From positions 248,001 through 312,000 of the forward strand of contig JAPDOI010000152.1 in NCBI GenBank assembly GCA_029168955.1: a stretch of 64,000 nt of DNA. The letters run 5' to 3'. Under the pieces are notes generated by a model. That model was not told the DNA's origin. It was given only the letters and a program-made list of their open reading frames with translations, and searched no databases. Below, piece by piece: positions 11,830 through 21,819 of this stretch. The DNA comes from Aplectana chamaeleonis. Taxonomy: Eukaryota; Nematoda; Chromadorea; Rhabditida; Cosmocercidae. The first letter of the stretch is position 1. Each line of letters begins with the position of its first letter. A program made the translations under genes and the position numbers.

Positions 11830-12595
11830 AAGATGCTTGCCGTTTAAGAGGGAGCCCTGCGTTTCTGCTGACGTAACGCCATAAAATACATAATATACAG
11901 TCCACGGCAACGAAAAAAGGCGGTGGTGCAATCGCGTATTTGCGTGAAATTGTGGATGCCGAAATCGACGGCGGATTTGTATTTTTTCCTGCGTTTTGAT
12001 GAAAAAACCCCGGGAATGTTGAGAAACGGTAAGTGCCCTCCCCCTGCACACATTATCATCACACTTAAAGTCTTTATCATAGATACACGCAGGAGTAACA
12101 AGAAATGATAAAAAATACAAAAAAACGGAAATTACAGTGCAAATTTCATTTCTTCTTGTTATTTCTGCGTGTATCCATGATGAGGGGGGATGCATCAACG
12201 CGCCGAGTTATGGCAAGGGCAGGACAATCGGAATCTTTGGCGATCGCAGCGCGAAGGCAGTAGATCATCTAATCAATCGTGCCCCAGCAGTGTTTTTCGC
12301 TAGCTGCCCCAGCCTCCTAGCTGGAGTGGCAGGGGCACGATTGATTTTATGATTTACGGAGATCTTCAAGGGCGCAGACTGCCTTGCCCTTGCCACAACC
12401 CGGCCTGTTGATGCATTCGGCCCCAGGTGTATTGATTACGTTTGTGTGGGGGAAAAACTCACCGCTTACAACATTCCCCAAGTTTTTTTTCTATGGCACT
12501 CAAGAAAAAAATCACAAATCTCCCGTCGATTATGGCTTGGCGACTTTTTCCGTTGCCGTGGACTATAGTTTCGGCCGCTGAACCTCAAAGTTGTT
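11830..12595. mobile_element. Compound fold-back element, family F copy 1
   Basis: Two related arms face each other: 11830-12108 reads on the minus strand as a homologue of 12150-12595. At the centre ATAGATACACGCAGGAGTAA (about 12080) pairs with TTATTTCTGCGTGTATCCAT (about 12160). A second inverted pair, ATCAATCGTGCCCCA (near 12272) and GGGGCACGATTGAT (near 12331), is nested inside. A related copy is at 21820-22435. Open frames sharing RVSMIKT residues are by-products of the repeat. Confidence 0.6.
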
Positions 12596-12599
12596 TTGC

Positions 12600-13033
12600 G
12601 CGGAAGTCCCTATTCAATAGCATAGAATCTGTGAAATATTGATAGTGTATTCTAGAAATTGAATGCTGCAATTTTTATAGATTTTGGGAAAAAATATCGA
12701 TACTCGACAAAATGAATACCGCTGAGTATTGAGTTGTGTACAATACCCAACTTTAGAGTTTCGCAGCTGCAAGTGGCTTGATCAGGCAGAAAGAGTTAAC
12801 CACGCTCCGTAAAAAAATTCCATTACCTCTTCCTTGGTGAGCTCAAATGTCCTTTCAACTTTGGAAACGTTGTAGTTTGCCTCAACGTAAATAGAAGCCT
12901 TCAAGGTTGCTCAGTACTAAGGGATTTAGTATAATTCGAGAACCAGCGGGTATTTCTCGAACAGGAAAGAAGCGTAAATATGAATTGTTTGCGTTCACGA
13001 ACTATTCATCGTGTTGAAAAAAAAAACTACATA
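12600..13033. other. Intergenic stretch, nothing recognised
   Basis: AT-rich sequence with no coding or repeat signature that I can support. Confidence 0.35.
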
Positions 13034-13177
13034 GAATTCACGTGATAAATTTAGTCTGATGAATGAAAGGAGCTGCGACGGTAGATCGCCGCGCGCGAAT
13101 CGAAACCCCGTTCGCCAGTGGTGCCGCCAACACCGCACGGCCAGCCGATGCGTCAGACTAAATCGAATACGGAAACC
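13034..13177. mobile_element. Family C MITE, copy 3
   Basis: It contains ATTTAGTCTGATGAATG, GGTAGATCGCCGCGCGCGAA, GTGCCGCCAACACCGCACGG and GCGTCAGACTAAATCGAATA in the same order as copies at 3815 and 5979. Confidence 0.7.
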
Positions 13178-14223
13178 ATAGCTAACACAGCCTGCTGCAT
13201 TTTTTCCTCTCTACTTGCATAAAAATTTCCTGCAGAATTCTCTCCTTAATCAGCAGGGGTCATGACGAAATTCAGTCTCCGTCAGGAGCTCGTACGATCC
13301 CATGCGTCGCGTGTTGCGAGCGTGTATCGGCAAACTGCACGAACTAGACTTGTCCTCGGAACAGAGAGTACGTACTTCTATTCTGAACAGTTAATACCCC
13401 CATTGACACTGTCAGATTGCACTGTTATTCGATCATTCATTTGTAGGTGTTCTGCAAGTGGATAGCTAACAGCAAGGGAGTTCTGGTGATAGCTCTAGGA
13501 TTATGTAACTCTATCCCCTTTCCCAAATTGGAAGCGGCGCAAACCTGAAATGCAACCGTGCCAGTCCATAGCCAGTTTTTCAGCCCAATTTCGTAGTCCG
13601 TGCCGTTTTTTGTCGTCGGGTGACTCAGAAAGGACAGTTGTTGACTAAAAGTTTTTGCTGAATCAAATGTCGTTTGGAATAACGTTAGACTAGAGTTTCC
13701 GAGAAGGCGACTTCGGCTAACCTACTTCTTGTCCTATTCGAGTTTCAACAATACATCTCCCGAGGAAAACACCGTCTTCATGAGCAAGTATTCACCGTTC
13801 CACAAATGCGACAGTTGAAGGCGAACTTTTGAAGAGAAAATCGATATTTAATTTTTGGGGGACCCAAAAATCGTAAACGCCCATGAAAACAATAATGTTT
13901 TGGCACGGCATAACGTAAAAATTTTCGTCCGCAGCAATTCGTCATCCGCTGTTATCATACCAAGCATCAGCTCCAAGCTGATTCATCTGAGCGCGAGTGT
14001 TTGTCGTCCACTGCAGATTTGAAGCTCATGAAGTAATAATATTCAGTGTTCGAGATGAGAACGATTTCCGACTTTTTAATATTAAAAAAAGTGCGCACTT
14101 ATTGTACTGCTGACTCCGATGACGAGAGAAAAAGCCCTCGACTTTCCCTCTATATATTTTGCTTTTCTCACTTCATAGTCTGAAAAAAAAGATTCTTATG
14201 TCTGGCCATCAAAAGAATTTTTC
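13178..14223. other. Intergenic stretch, no supported gene
   Basis: A 67-codon frame at 13262-13465 has no recognised motif. The remainder is unremarkable. Confidence 0.35.
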
Positions 14224-14227
14224 TTAA

Positions 14228-14672
14228 AGGCAGTAGTCGCGATAAAATATTCTTGTCTTCTCTTCTCCGAACCCTTTTCTGGGTGCGGAGTAGTAGAACC
14301 TACACGAAAAAAATTCGAGAAAGAGCCAAGTTTGGGCCGAATTTTTGGCGTCAACTTTCCGGTCTTTTGATGGCGGACGAGCCCACTCCATATCATTGGC
14401 ATCGATGAACTCTAGTATCAAGAACATCAGCTGTTTTGAAATTGTAAATCAAAAATATTTTCAGGACTGCTTGTTGACATTACTCTTCAGCTTTTATTAA
14501 CTGAATTTTGCATTTATTTCTGCTGGTGAATTTCAATGAATTTTGACTATACACACACGAGACTGCGATCTTTATGGGCGGGCTGTGCACGCGTGCACGA
14601 ATCCTCAACTTAGGAACTTAATAACTTTAATTATATCTGTTTCTTTCTTTTTTTTTATCGCGACCACTGCCT
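14228..14672. mobile_element. TTAA-flanked piggyBac-like MITE, family PB-2 copy 2 (445 bp)
   Basis: The ends are AGGCAGTAGTCGCGATAAAA and TTTTATCGCGACCACTGCCT. An intact TTAA lies on each side (14224-14227 and 14673-14676), the diagnostic target duplication of piggyBac-type transposition. It is the inverted counterpart of 8979-9556. Termini start AGGCA rather than the CCY usual for piggyBac, so assignment rests mainly on TTAA. Confidence 0.75.
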
Positions 14673-14962
14673 TTAACGAAGTTTGCCTCACCATGATCGA
14701 CGCCCGCAACTTGTCGTCGATCAAAATAGAGAAGTCTTTAGAAAAGCCCTGAAATTCACCAAACCTCACCATTGAGCCGGGTAGGGGCTCCGCGCGTGCT
14801 GATCACGTTTGTGGCACCGACCCTTAGTTTTCTAGAACGCTGAGGTCTTGGGTACAAAACCACTCGTAGGACTTGCCCAGAAAGCGAGCGTTTTTGCCTC
14901 TTTAGCTTCTTTTTTACCGCCTTTCCAATTTAATGTTTTTTTGGATCTGCAAAATTATTCAA

Positions 14963-15645
14963 AGGCAGTGTTCACGGTGAAAAAAGTTATCCGTTTTTTG
15001 GCTAAAACGTAAGCGTTGGGTGCCCCCAAAAAGAGTAAGAACGGAAGTGCGACGAAAAACAGTCAGAAAGTGGATGAAAATCTCATGGACCAGCGAACCC
15101 ATTGGGCCACCCCGCCCACACCCTACAACAGTTGTCCAGCGTTTGTTCTACCGTGGGAACAGGCACCGAATTTTCAAATATTCTTCGTCCAACACCCCAG
15201 CACGTACATCGACCCCTCTTATTTCTAAAGGATTTTTATACAGGAAACAGAGAGCAAAGAAACTTACCTAAAAACTTTGGAGCGCAGAACCGTTTCCTCG
15301 ACGTCAGGTGCGATGCGTTATCCGCAGTCTCCCAAAACACACAGGCAAGCATGGACGAATTTTTCAGAGATTTCTCTTAACAGTTTTTCTCCGGTATTTG
15401 AGTGTTCCATGGGGACTTTTCTCTATCAACCTCTTCTTAGTGGACTTATCCTCTGTAAAAAATTGTGATTCTCATGACTCATGACGCGAGCGGCGCGCGC
15501 GATGCTGCTCCCTCCGCCTGTCATGCGCTCTCTCGTGGTCTCTAACCTCCGTCTCTAACAATACGAATTTTGCGGTTTTAAAGCCTGTACCTACCCTAAA
15601 ACATCGGAAACCATAATACGGTTTTTTTTATCGTGAACACTGCCT
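14963..15645. mobile_element. TTAA-type MITE, family PB-2 subtype (683 bp)
   Basis: The left end AGGCAGTGTTCACGGTGAAA is preceded by TCAA, and the right end ATCGTGAACACTGCCT is followed by TTAA (15646-15649). This TTAA also serves as the left flank of the next element. The interior includes a pyrimidine-module copy at about 15480-15560 (GGCGCGCGCGATGCTGC, CTCTCTCGTGGTCTCTAACC). No coding capacity. Confidence 0.7.
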
Positions 15646-15649
15646 TTAA

Positions 15650-16356
15650 AGGCACAGCCCAACCTCAGGGGTAAAATTTAGTATTAAAGACCGCCCACCG
15701 TGTAAACTGTGCTTATCTGAGCCAAATTCCAGTCCGCAGTTGCGTCTGGACACGCCTTGCGGCCGCACGCGCTGGAGTCAGTCGAGTTTCCAGCGCCAAA
15801 GCCGACTCGATATGGCTTTTTTATACAGTTTTCTCCAATTTTGTTCACTTTCCAGTTTCTAAAATTCACCTAGCGTCAACAGATCGGCGGCTGCGCCGCT
15901 GGAAACTCTTCCGACTCGAATGCGCGCGGCCGCAAAGCGTGTCGAGACGCATTTGCGAACCGGAATTTGGCCCAGAGAAGGACAGTAGCAACCCTGTCAA
16001 GCGCGAGATCTCAAAAGTGATTTATAAGTGAGAAACTACCGGGAAAAAGTCGGCCCCACTCCCAATACTCTAAAAACATAATCAAGCCTTTTGCTCCGAA
16101 TAGGAAACCAAAATCTTTGCCAACGAATAGGAAGCAGAAATCTTTGCAAAGGCAAAATGTACAATAGCAGAGCTCTTGGTTCCCTTTCCGGGGCGGTGTG
16201 CTCGTTTAGGCTTCTGGGGTAATGTGGGCGGAATCCACTTTTTCCCTTTGGTTTCTCATTTATCTGAAAGAATTGAAATCTCGAGCTTGGCAGGGTTGCT
16301 ACACACGGTGGGCGGTCTTTAATACTAAATTTTACCCCTGAGGTTGAACTGTGCCT
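15650..16356. mobile_element. TTAA-flanked piggyBac-like MITE, family PB-1, with a nested MITE
   Basis: The left end AGGCACAGCCCAACCTCAGG mirrors the right end CCTGAGGTTGAACTGTGCCT; the arms match for about 55 bp up to GACCGCCCACCGTGT. TTAA flanks both sides (15646-15649 and 16357-16360). A family A MITE is inserted inside the left arm at 15707-15985; removing it rejoins the arm next to GCAACCCTG, matching the right arm, so the host element was about 430 bp. Related ends lie at 1-64, 26120-26344 and 60708-61179. Confidence 0.8.
15707..15985. mobile_element. TA-type fold-back MITE, family A copy 2, nested (279 bp)
   Basis: It starts CTGTGCTTATCTGAGCCAAA and ends GGCCCAGAGAAGGACAG. It equals copy 1 (959-1237) in length and in internal order, including the TCTGTTGAC-related and GCGTGTCGAGAC segments. 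The host element's other arm reads GTGTAGCAACC at this point, showing that it entered at a TA. Confidence 0.8.
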
Positions 16357-16396
16357 TTAAGATCCTCATGAGAAGAACTATACATGTATATATGTA

Positions 16397-17210
16397 CCAG
16401 GTTGTCCAATAAGTTTTGTCGTTCGATAAGAAAACACGATTTTATGGTTCAAAATACTTTTTATTATCCAGTATAATCTCCCTGAACATTAATAATACAC
16501 TAATACACTTTAAAAAAACATTAATACACTTTAAAAAACTCCATAAAAAATTTTAAATAAAAAATTATCCAAGTCTCATCCATAGTGCTGAATCGACGCA
16601 CAAAATCCACTTTATCCTTCTTGACACGCTCCAAATGTTGCTGAGAAAGTCGCATTCGAATGTGTTTTTGTTCCATTGTTGGCAAACGCGGCACCCATTG
16701 TGCACACAGCTTTCTAAAACCAAAAATTTCACCTAAAATGTGGCTCACACTGCCTAATGAGATGTGTAGAGCCTCTACTAAATCTCTCTCAGTCAATTGA
16801 CGATCTTCCAGGACCATATCCTGTATTTGGGCTATGATTTCTGGTGTTGATGCGCTTTTTGGGCGTCCTACACGTGGATCGTCTTCAAGGCTTGTACGAC
16901 CACGTTTAAATTCATCAACCCATCTTTCTACTGTTCTAATTGTTGTTGAACAATCATTACACACTTTTAACATTCGTTCGTGAATTTCTTTTGCTGCTAC
17001 ACCTTCAAAAAATAAGAATTCTATCACTGCACGATATTCAATTTTTCCATTGCTGTGGCACGGCGACACTAAATGGCTTGTAAACAAAGAATGAATTGAC
17101 AGATTGACATGAAACTTCACATACATTCATATGAAGAGTGTACCAACAAAACAAAACAAAAAATTTTTAGCTAGTAGCAACGCCCTCTCTTATCGAACGA
17201 CAGAACTATT
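16397..17210 (-). mobile_element. Mariner transposon, internally deleted and right-truncated
   Basis: The left terminal repeat CCAGGTTGTCCAATAAGTTT at 16397 follows a TA. The right terminal repeat starts (TCTTATCGAACGACAGAACT, about 17189) but is cut off after TATT at 17210, where a TTAA and a PB-1-like end begin. Between them lies a transposase gene on the minus strand that lacks its second half. The element is about 0.8 kb against about 1.3 kb for intact mariners. The more degraded copy at 19558-19955 keeps the complete right end. Confidence 0.85.
16521..17050 (-). pseudogene. Mariner transposase, N-terminal half only
   Basis: Mariner transposases bind the terminal repeats and cut the element out and in through a DDD catalytic triad. 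The readable frame contains the N-terminal helix-turn-helix region (RTVERWVDEFKRGRTSLEDD), a GRPKSAS linker, a second helix-turn-helix region (LTERDLVEALHISLGSVSHI), the WVPRLPT motif, and MDETWI with the first catalytic Asp. After MDETWI the sequence leaves the family and ends, so the other two catalytic Asp are deleted. The likely start is the ATG at 17048-17050; an A-run just after it has five A where the second copy has six, which shifts the frame at once. Non-functional. Confidence 0.85.
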
Positions 17211-17582
17211 TTAAAGGCACAGGGTATACTAGGAGGAAATGAGGTGGCCCAACATTTTTGCCTGGTAGGGGTGGTGGACTTTAGGACAAAATCGTTATAG
17301 CATACGTCGTTAATGGTGGTTCGCACCTACTCATAGTTTGCCAATGGGGAGCAAGGGCTCCCCTAATTACATATCTCTCGCAGACGTCGCGTTGCGACCA
17401 GCTCGTCGCTGTGCGACGAAGGGACGTGCCTTCGCGTCAGAGATGGAGGGAGAGTCGCCACGCTGAGCTGACCCATGCTAATCGCTTCGCCATAGGGAAA
17501 GTCAGAGGCTTGATTCTTTCGCCAATTAGTATCATAAAGAATGACTTCCTAGATGATGTGGATTTAACAGTCAAAAAACTCC

Positions 17583-18218
17583 ATGCAAGTAAGTCAGAGC
17601 AATTACTTTCAGGTCTCCAGCTTCACTAAGTATAAGGTAGGTAACGGGCATTATACAGTCAAAGACTTGGGAAGTCTTACCATAGGTAAAAAGTGTGAAA
17701 ATATCTGTAGCATTTGCAGTCTCATCAGGTTTGAAAATCGAATCTGTTCTAGTGCTACTAAATTCATAATAAATACTTATCATTCTCCCTCTACTAATTG
17801 TAATACAAAAGGAGTAGTTTATTGTTAGCAATGCAATTGTTGTGAAAAACAATATGTTGGAATTACACAGCGAAGTCTCAAATTTAGAATTAGAGAGCAT
17901 CTGAATAACATCAAAAATTTCAAGAAACCTACGCTCTTGTACCATCATTTTCAACAATGTCGCTCATGATTATCTGTCTATATTCTAGATGCTCTAGCCT
18001 CAAATGAAGATCAAAGTGTTCTGCTCGAAAAGGAATCATTCTGGATCAAACTGTTGATGACTGCTCACCCGTTTGGTCTTCATGATAATATTAAGGGCTA
18101 TGGTAATGTCACTGATGTCACAAATCAGCTTTCATACAAGAATAGCCATCCCTTCTTTTCACTGAGAATCACCAAAGAAAGAAAAAACAGAGGTAAAAAT
18201 AAAAACAAAAAGTCCTGA
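17583..18218 (+). pseudogene. Penelope-like element GIY-YIG endonuclease remnant
   Basis: Penelope-like retroelements join a reverse transcriptase to a C-terminal GIY-YIG endonuclease that nicks target DNA. One frame, broken by two stops (near 17827 and 17968), reads the C-terminal part in family order: a Cys-rich linker (CENICSICSLIRFENRIC), CNTKGVVYC then QCNCCEKQYVG (the GIY and YIG strands as GVVY and YVG), RSLKFRIREH with the conserved Arg and His, LEKESFWIKL with the catalytic Glu, and AHPFGLHDNIKGYGN. The frame ends at TGA 18216-18218 after a basic tail. I found no reverse transcriptase domain upstream, so this is a 5'-truncated dead copy. Assignment is by motif recognition. Confidence 0.8.
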
Positions 18219-18579
18219 AATAGAGAAAAATATAAGGAAATTCTCAATTATCTTACTAATCATGAGAACGATTTCTATAAACCTATGGAAATTTATAGAT
18301 TTTTTCTGTTTGCTAACCAGCTTGCATTATAACAGCAATATGTGCAAACCAAAAATACGTAAATTGGAAGGTCATCTCATCAGAATTCCTTTTGATAACA
18401 AAATATTTGACAAAGTAAATTTCAATAAAATATTCAATTTTCTCACCACCAAAAACATAATTGGGGTCGTAGATAAAAATCTATTTCTGCTAGATTTTAC
18501 AATTATAATAAATTTCTGAGAACTCTGACCACCACTGAAATTATTTCGAGTTTGTCGTGTGTTTGTGAAACAACTAGTG
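18219..18579 (+). pseudogene. Probable continuation of the Penelope-like debris
   Basis: Coding-like stretches in shifting frames (ILNYLTNHENDFYKPMEIYR, later KFLRTLTTTEIISSLSCVCE) follow directly after the GIY-YIG remnant. They read into the left arm of the inverted repeat at 18580. I cannot name the domain. Confidence 0.35.
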
Positions 18580-19088
18580 ATTCTGTAAAAAAGGGGTCCT
18601 CTAAGCAAAAGTGGTTTGGTTCGCGTTACAAATGTTTCAACAAAAAGGGCACAATAGGAAAGTGGGAAGAGGAGAGTCTACAAAAAATGGACAATATCCT
18701 CCAAAGCTCTTTCATTTGTGGGCACTTCTAAACAGCGGAAACAAACCGTTGCGGTTCTCCAAGAGGAAGCGTTTTTGGCTCCGTAAAGGACTCTGATTAT
18801 GTGAGTGCCGATAAAATATGTATATATGCATGTGTACCTAATAGCTATCATCGAAAGAGGAGATGATGTCAAATTGTTTTAGGAGACCATTCAATTCTTC
18901 CTTGTAAAATACCACAACGGTTTGTTTCCGCTGTTTAGAAGTGCCGACAAAGGAAAGAGCTTTGGAGGATATTGTCCATTTTTTGTAGACTCTCCTCATC
19001 CCACTTTCCTATTGTTCCCTTTTTGTTGAAACATTTGTAACGCGAACCAAACCACTTTTGCTTGGAAGACCCCTTTTTTACAGAATTG
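18580..19088. repeat. Inverted repeat, two 175-bp arms about 155 bp apart
   Basis: The left arm is 18580-18754 (starts ATTCTGTAAAAAAGGGGTCC) and the right arm is 18911-19088 (ends with the inverted GACCCCTTTTTTACAGAAT). The arms look above 90% identical. The left arm reads in frame as SSKQKWFGSRYKCFNKKGTI then GKWEEESLQKMDNILQSSFI, and the right arm encodes the same peptide on the minus strand. A partial inverted duplication of element coding sequence is the simplest reading. Confidence 0.75.
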
Positions 19089-19557
19089 TTCACTTTTTCT
19101 TGATATTACGCAATAATATCCTATGCGAGTTCTGTTCCTCACTGAGTAGCCTCGGCATAATTATTTGGTAAAGTTCGTCTGCGGGTAGAGACGAAACGAA
19201 TTTTTATCAACTTCTACTTCCTCTGCATCGATCTTTCCATCTCCTTCTTAGTACTTATCAATTGAAAGAGCACAGAATGCCATATGAGTGCAATAAGCTG
19301 GTTGAAAACATTTTACTGATCAAGGTGTGGAATAAATATAAGAAATACAACGAGGAAATACGAGTTTAATAAAGTTGATAGAATTCATACATAGCCGAAG
19401 TGACGGAATGAAAAAGGTGAAAAGTGAATGAAAAATTAAGTAAAAAGATATGGAAGGCAGTACAAGTTTTTATTTTTCAATCGGCACAAAATTCTCACGA
19501 ATGTGTAGAAGTTTTTCTTTCCAGGGTTGTCCATGTTTAGAGCCCGATATCAAAAAA
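19089..19557. other. Intergenic or inter-element stretch, nothing recognised
   Basis: AT-rich; no coding signature or repeat partner identified. Confidence 0.3.
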
Positions 19558-19955
19558 AAATCCAAGTCTAATCCATAGTGAAGAATCGACGCTTAAAATA
19601 CACTTTATCCTTCACGTGGATCGTCTTCAAGGCTTGTACGACCACGTTTAAATTCAGCGACCCATCTTTCTACTGTTCTAATTGTAGGTGAGCAATCATT
19701 ACACACTTTTAACATTCGTTTGTGAAATTCTTTTGGTGCCACACCTCCCAAAAATAAGAATTTTATCACTGTACAATATTAAATTTTTTCCATTGCTGTG
19801 ACACGGCGACACTAAATGGCTTGTAAACACAATGAATTGACAGATTGAAATGAAACGTCACATACCTTCGTATGAAGAGTGTACCAACAAAAAAAAAATT
19901 GGGCCAGTAGCAACGCCCTCTCTTATCGAACGACAAAACTTATTGAACAACCTGG
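19558..19955 (-). mobile_element. Second mariner fragment with intact right end
   Basis: It matches the 16397 element from AATCCAAGTCTAATCCATAG onward, then jumps over about 260 bp (the WVPRLPT region is missing) to ACGTGGATCGTCTTCAAGGC and runs to the right terminal repeat CTTATCGAACGACAAAACTT then ATTGAACAACCTGG at 19955. The left terminal repeat is absent. After the ATG the A-run has six A, but a TAA follows at codon 5. Dead copy with an independent internal deletion. Confidence 0.8.
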
Positions 19956-20640
19956 TAATTGTCTGAAGGCATAACATAGTAAACAGATAATGTCCAATTG
20001 GGCAAAACATTTCATTCTTATCTTTGATATGTAAGAGTGAGTACTTTTCTCCATTATTTAGAAAAGAGATGCTATGGAAATCATAACTTCCGATTTCGAT
20101 TGGAATGATTTATTTTCATTTCACATGTTAACGTAAGATTTGCTTTTGAATGCCTTTCGTAACTTTCCATACTGGTTTTTTTCATGTTTTGGGAAGCAAA
20201 TTGGTCGGAAACTTATCCTCGGTAGGTAAATCGAGAGCATAAATGCTGTAACTTATGTTACATAAGTTATGTAACATACGACATTTTTGTGCTATGTAAT
20301 AACGCATGTCATAGTAATAAGAATAATAATGTAATAATAATCGTGAAATAATCATGAAATGGCTCTGAATCTGTAAATAATAACCATGTAATGACTCAGA
20401 ACGTGTAATAGGTCATTTCTACCATTCCGGTAATCAATTGTGGCGAGGAATTAGTTCCCTTCTGTGGTCCAGTTGTGAGGGGCGAGGTGCAGCCTTCATC
20501 GTGGAGGGCGCCTGTAAAACTCGTCCGAGCCCCAGCCCTCCCCGCCGCGGCCAGATCTTAGCTGTCTAATGTCTCTCGCAGAGACTAGAGGAAGATTGCT
20601 GTTGGCAACTTTGACGAGGCGCGAGATGGCGTATAATTAT
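19956..20640. other. AT-rich stretch with TTATGTAACATA palindromes
   Basis: Around 20255-20290 the sequence alternates ACTTATGT and ACATAAGT, followed by TAATAATA-type simple sequence to about 20420. No gene supported. Confidence 0.4.
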
Positions 20641-20871
20641 CCCATCCTATAATGATTTTGTCCTAAAGTCCCCCTCCCCTGGTAGCGCTGTATTTTCACC
20701 ATAATGAGGCAAGCTCGATTAGATACATACTACTTGCCTCGATGCTACGATGCAATTCCCAAACGAGCACATTTTGAGTCGCAATAGAGTGCATTCAGGC
20801 AAATTTCAAAAGGAACACGATTTTGTTCGCGCAAAGCTTTGAGCAAACCTGAAGACGCCATAAAGTACGTA

Positions 20872-21024
20872 TCCTCTGTATCCGAGTGTGATTTATTTCC
20901 GTTCATCGCGTGCGTCTGCGCGCGTACGCTGCTTCTCCTTCTATCCACACTTTCTCGCTGTCTCCACCCTGGCTCCGCACAAGCGCGCGAGGGAACATAG
21001 TAAATCTGGCTCGGAACCAGAGGA
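20872..21024. mobile_element. TA-flanked MITE, family B copy 2 (153 bp)
   Basis: The ends are TCCTCTGTATCCGAGTG and GGCTCGGAACCAGAGGA, with TA on both sides (20870-20871 and 21025-21026). The interior carries the pyrimidine module (GCGCGCGTACGCTGCTTCTC, CACTTTCTCGCTGTCTCC, CTCCGCACAAGCGCGCG). Confidence 0.8.
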
Positions 21025-21815
21025 TAAGAACCATTTCTGGGGCACGGTGGGAAGCTCATGATCTCTAAGGAGATTCAAGTGTGTACCTATTTTGCCCCAG
21101 TTAATTCACTTGCTGCCTTATGTTATGAAGGAAGTTATTTTCAAACATTCAAAAATTTGCGCGTATAAAATGTTGTATGTACCTGTCCGAGTAATTTACA
21201 AGAGAAAGTTTCTACGTCAAAATCTCCTGAGCCTCTTATACGGAGATAGCAAAAAAAATATGAAGTACCTCTAATTATTATGCTTTCGAATTGTTGAAGA
21301 AGTATATTTGGGCGGATTGTAAAGTAAAAAAGATTGAATAGCCGCGCTTGCTTGACTACTGTCCTGGAAGAACTTTTTTAGCAGATCGGCACTCTCAATA
21401 GGCGAAAACGTTTTCCGGCACTTTCAGCAGTTTTCGGCGGGATCATCTCAAAATGGATGGAAATGACATCTGGTGAGAATTTAGGGCATCGCTATTGCGA
21501 AAAAATCATAATAGCCGGTGACCTGGGATGACGATGATGGCGGCGGTTGTCTCCGTCTAGTAGCAGACGGAAACCGAGGAAATCGCCGAAACTGAGAAGT
21601 CCATTTCACTCAATGCGATGAGCGAATGTGACTCATCCTCTTTGTCCAGCCGCAATCTGAGGAGAGAACCGATGCTTCACTGCTTTAAAAATCTGAATAT
21701 CGACTGGGGAAAGTGGCCTTTTGAAATAAATTATACTATTTTAGGATCACATTCTGAGGTCGATTCGGGTTTCCCCTCCGTAGGTGAAAAACGATTCTCC
21801 TAATATAGTAATGAG
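21025..21815. other. Intergenic stretch, no supported gene
   Basis: 21300-21680 contains short coding-like segments in different frames without splice consensus. Nothing that I can assign. Confidence 0.3.
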
Positions 21816-21819
21816 CGTT

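Larger units (their letters stand above)
17215..20738. mobile_element. Candidate larger element with inverted ends around Penelope and mariner debris
   Basis: 17211-17214 is TTAA followed by AGGCACAGG, a PB-1-like left end. A strong inverted pair lies just inside: TAGGGGTGGTGGACTTTAGG then ACAAAATCGTTATAG (about 17265) against CTATAATGATTTTGTCCTAA then AGTCCCCCTCCCCTG (about 20651). The far end at 20738 (ACTTGCCT, then CGAT) is weak. It may be one element into which other DNA was inserted, or two independent opposed copies. Confidence 0.4.

Noticed and set aside
17571..17957. 128-codon minus-strand frame
   Set aside because: It is the antisense shadow of the plus-strand Penelope-like GIY-YIG remnant, whose motifs are recognisable in order.
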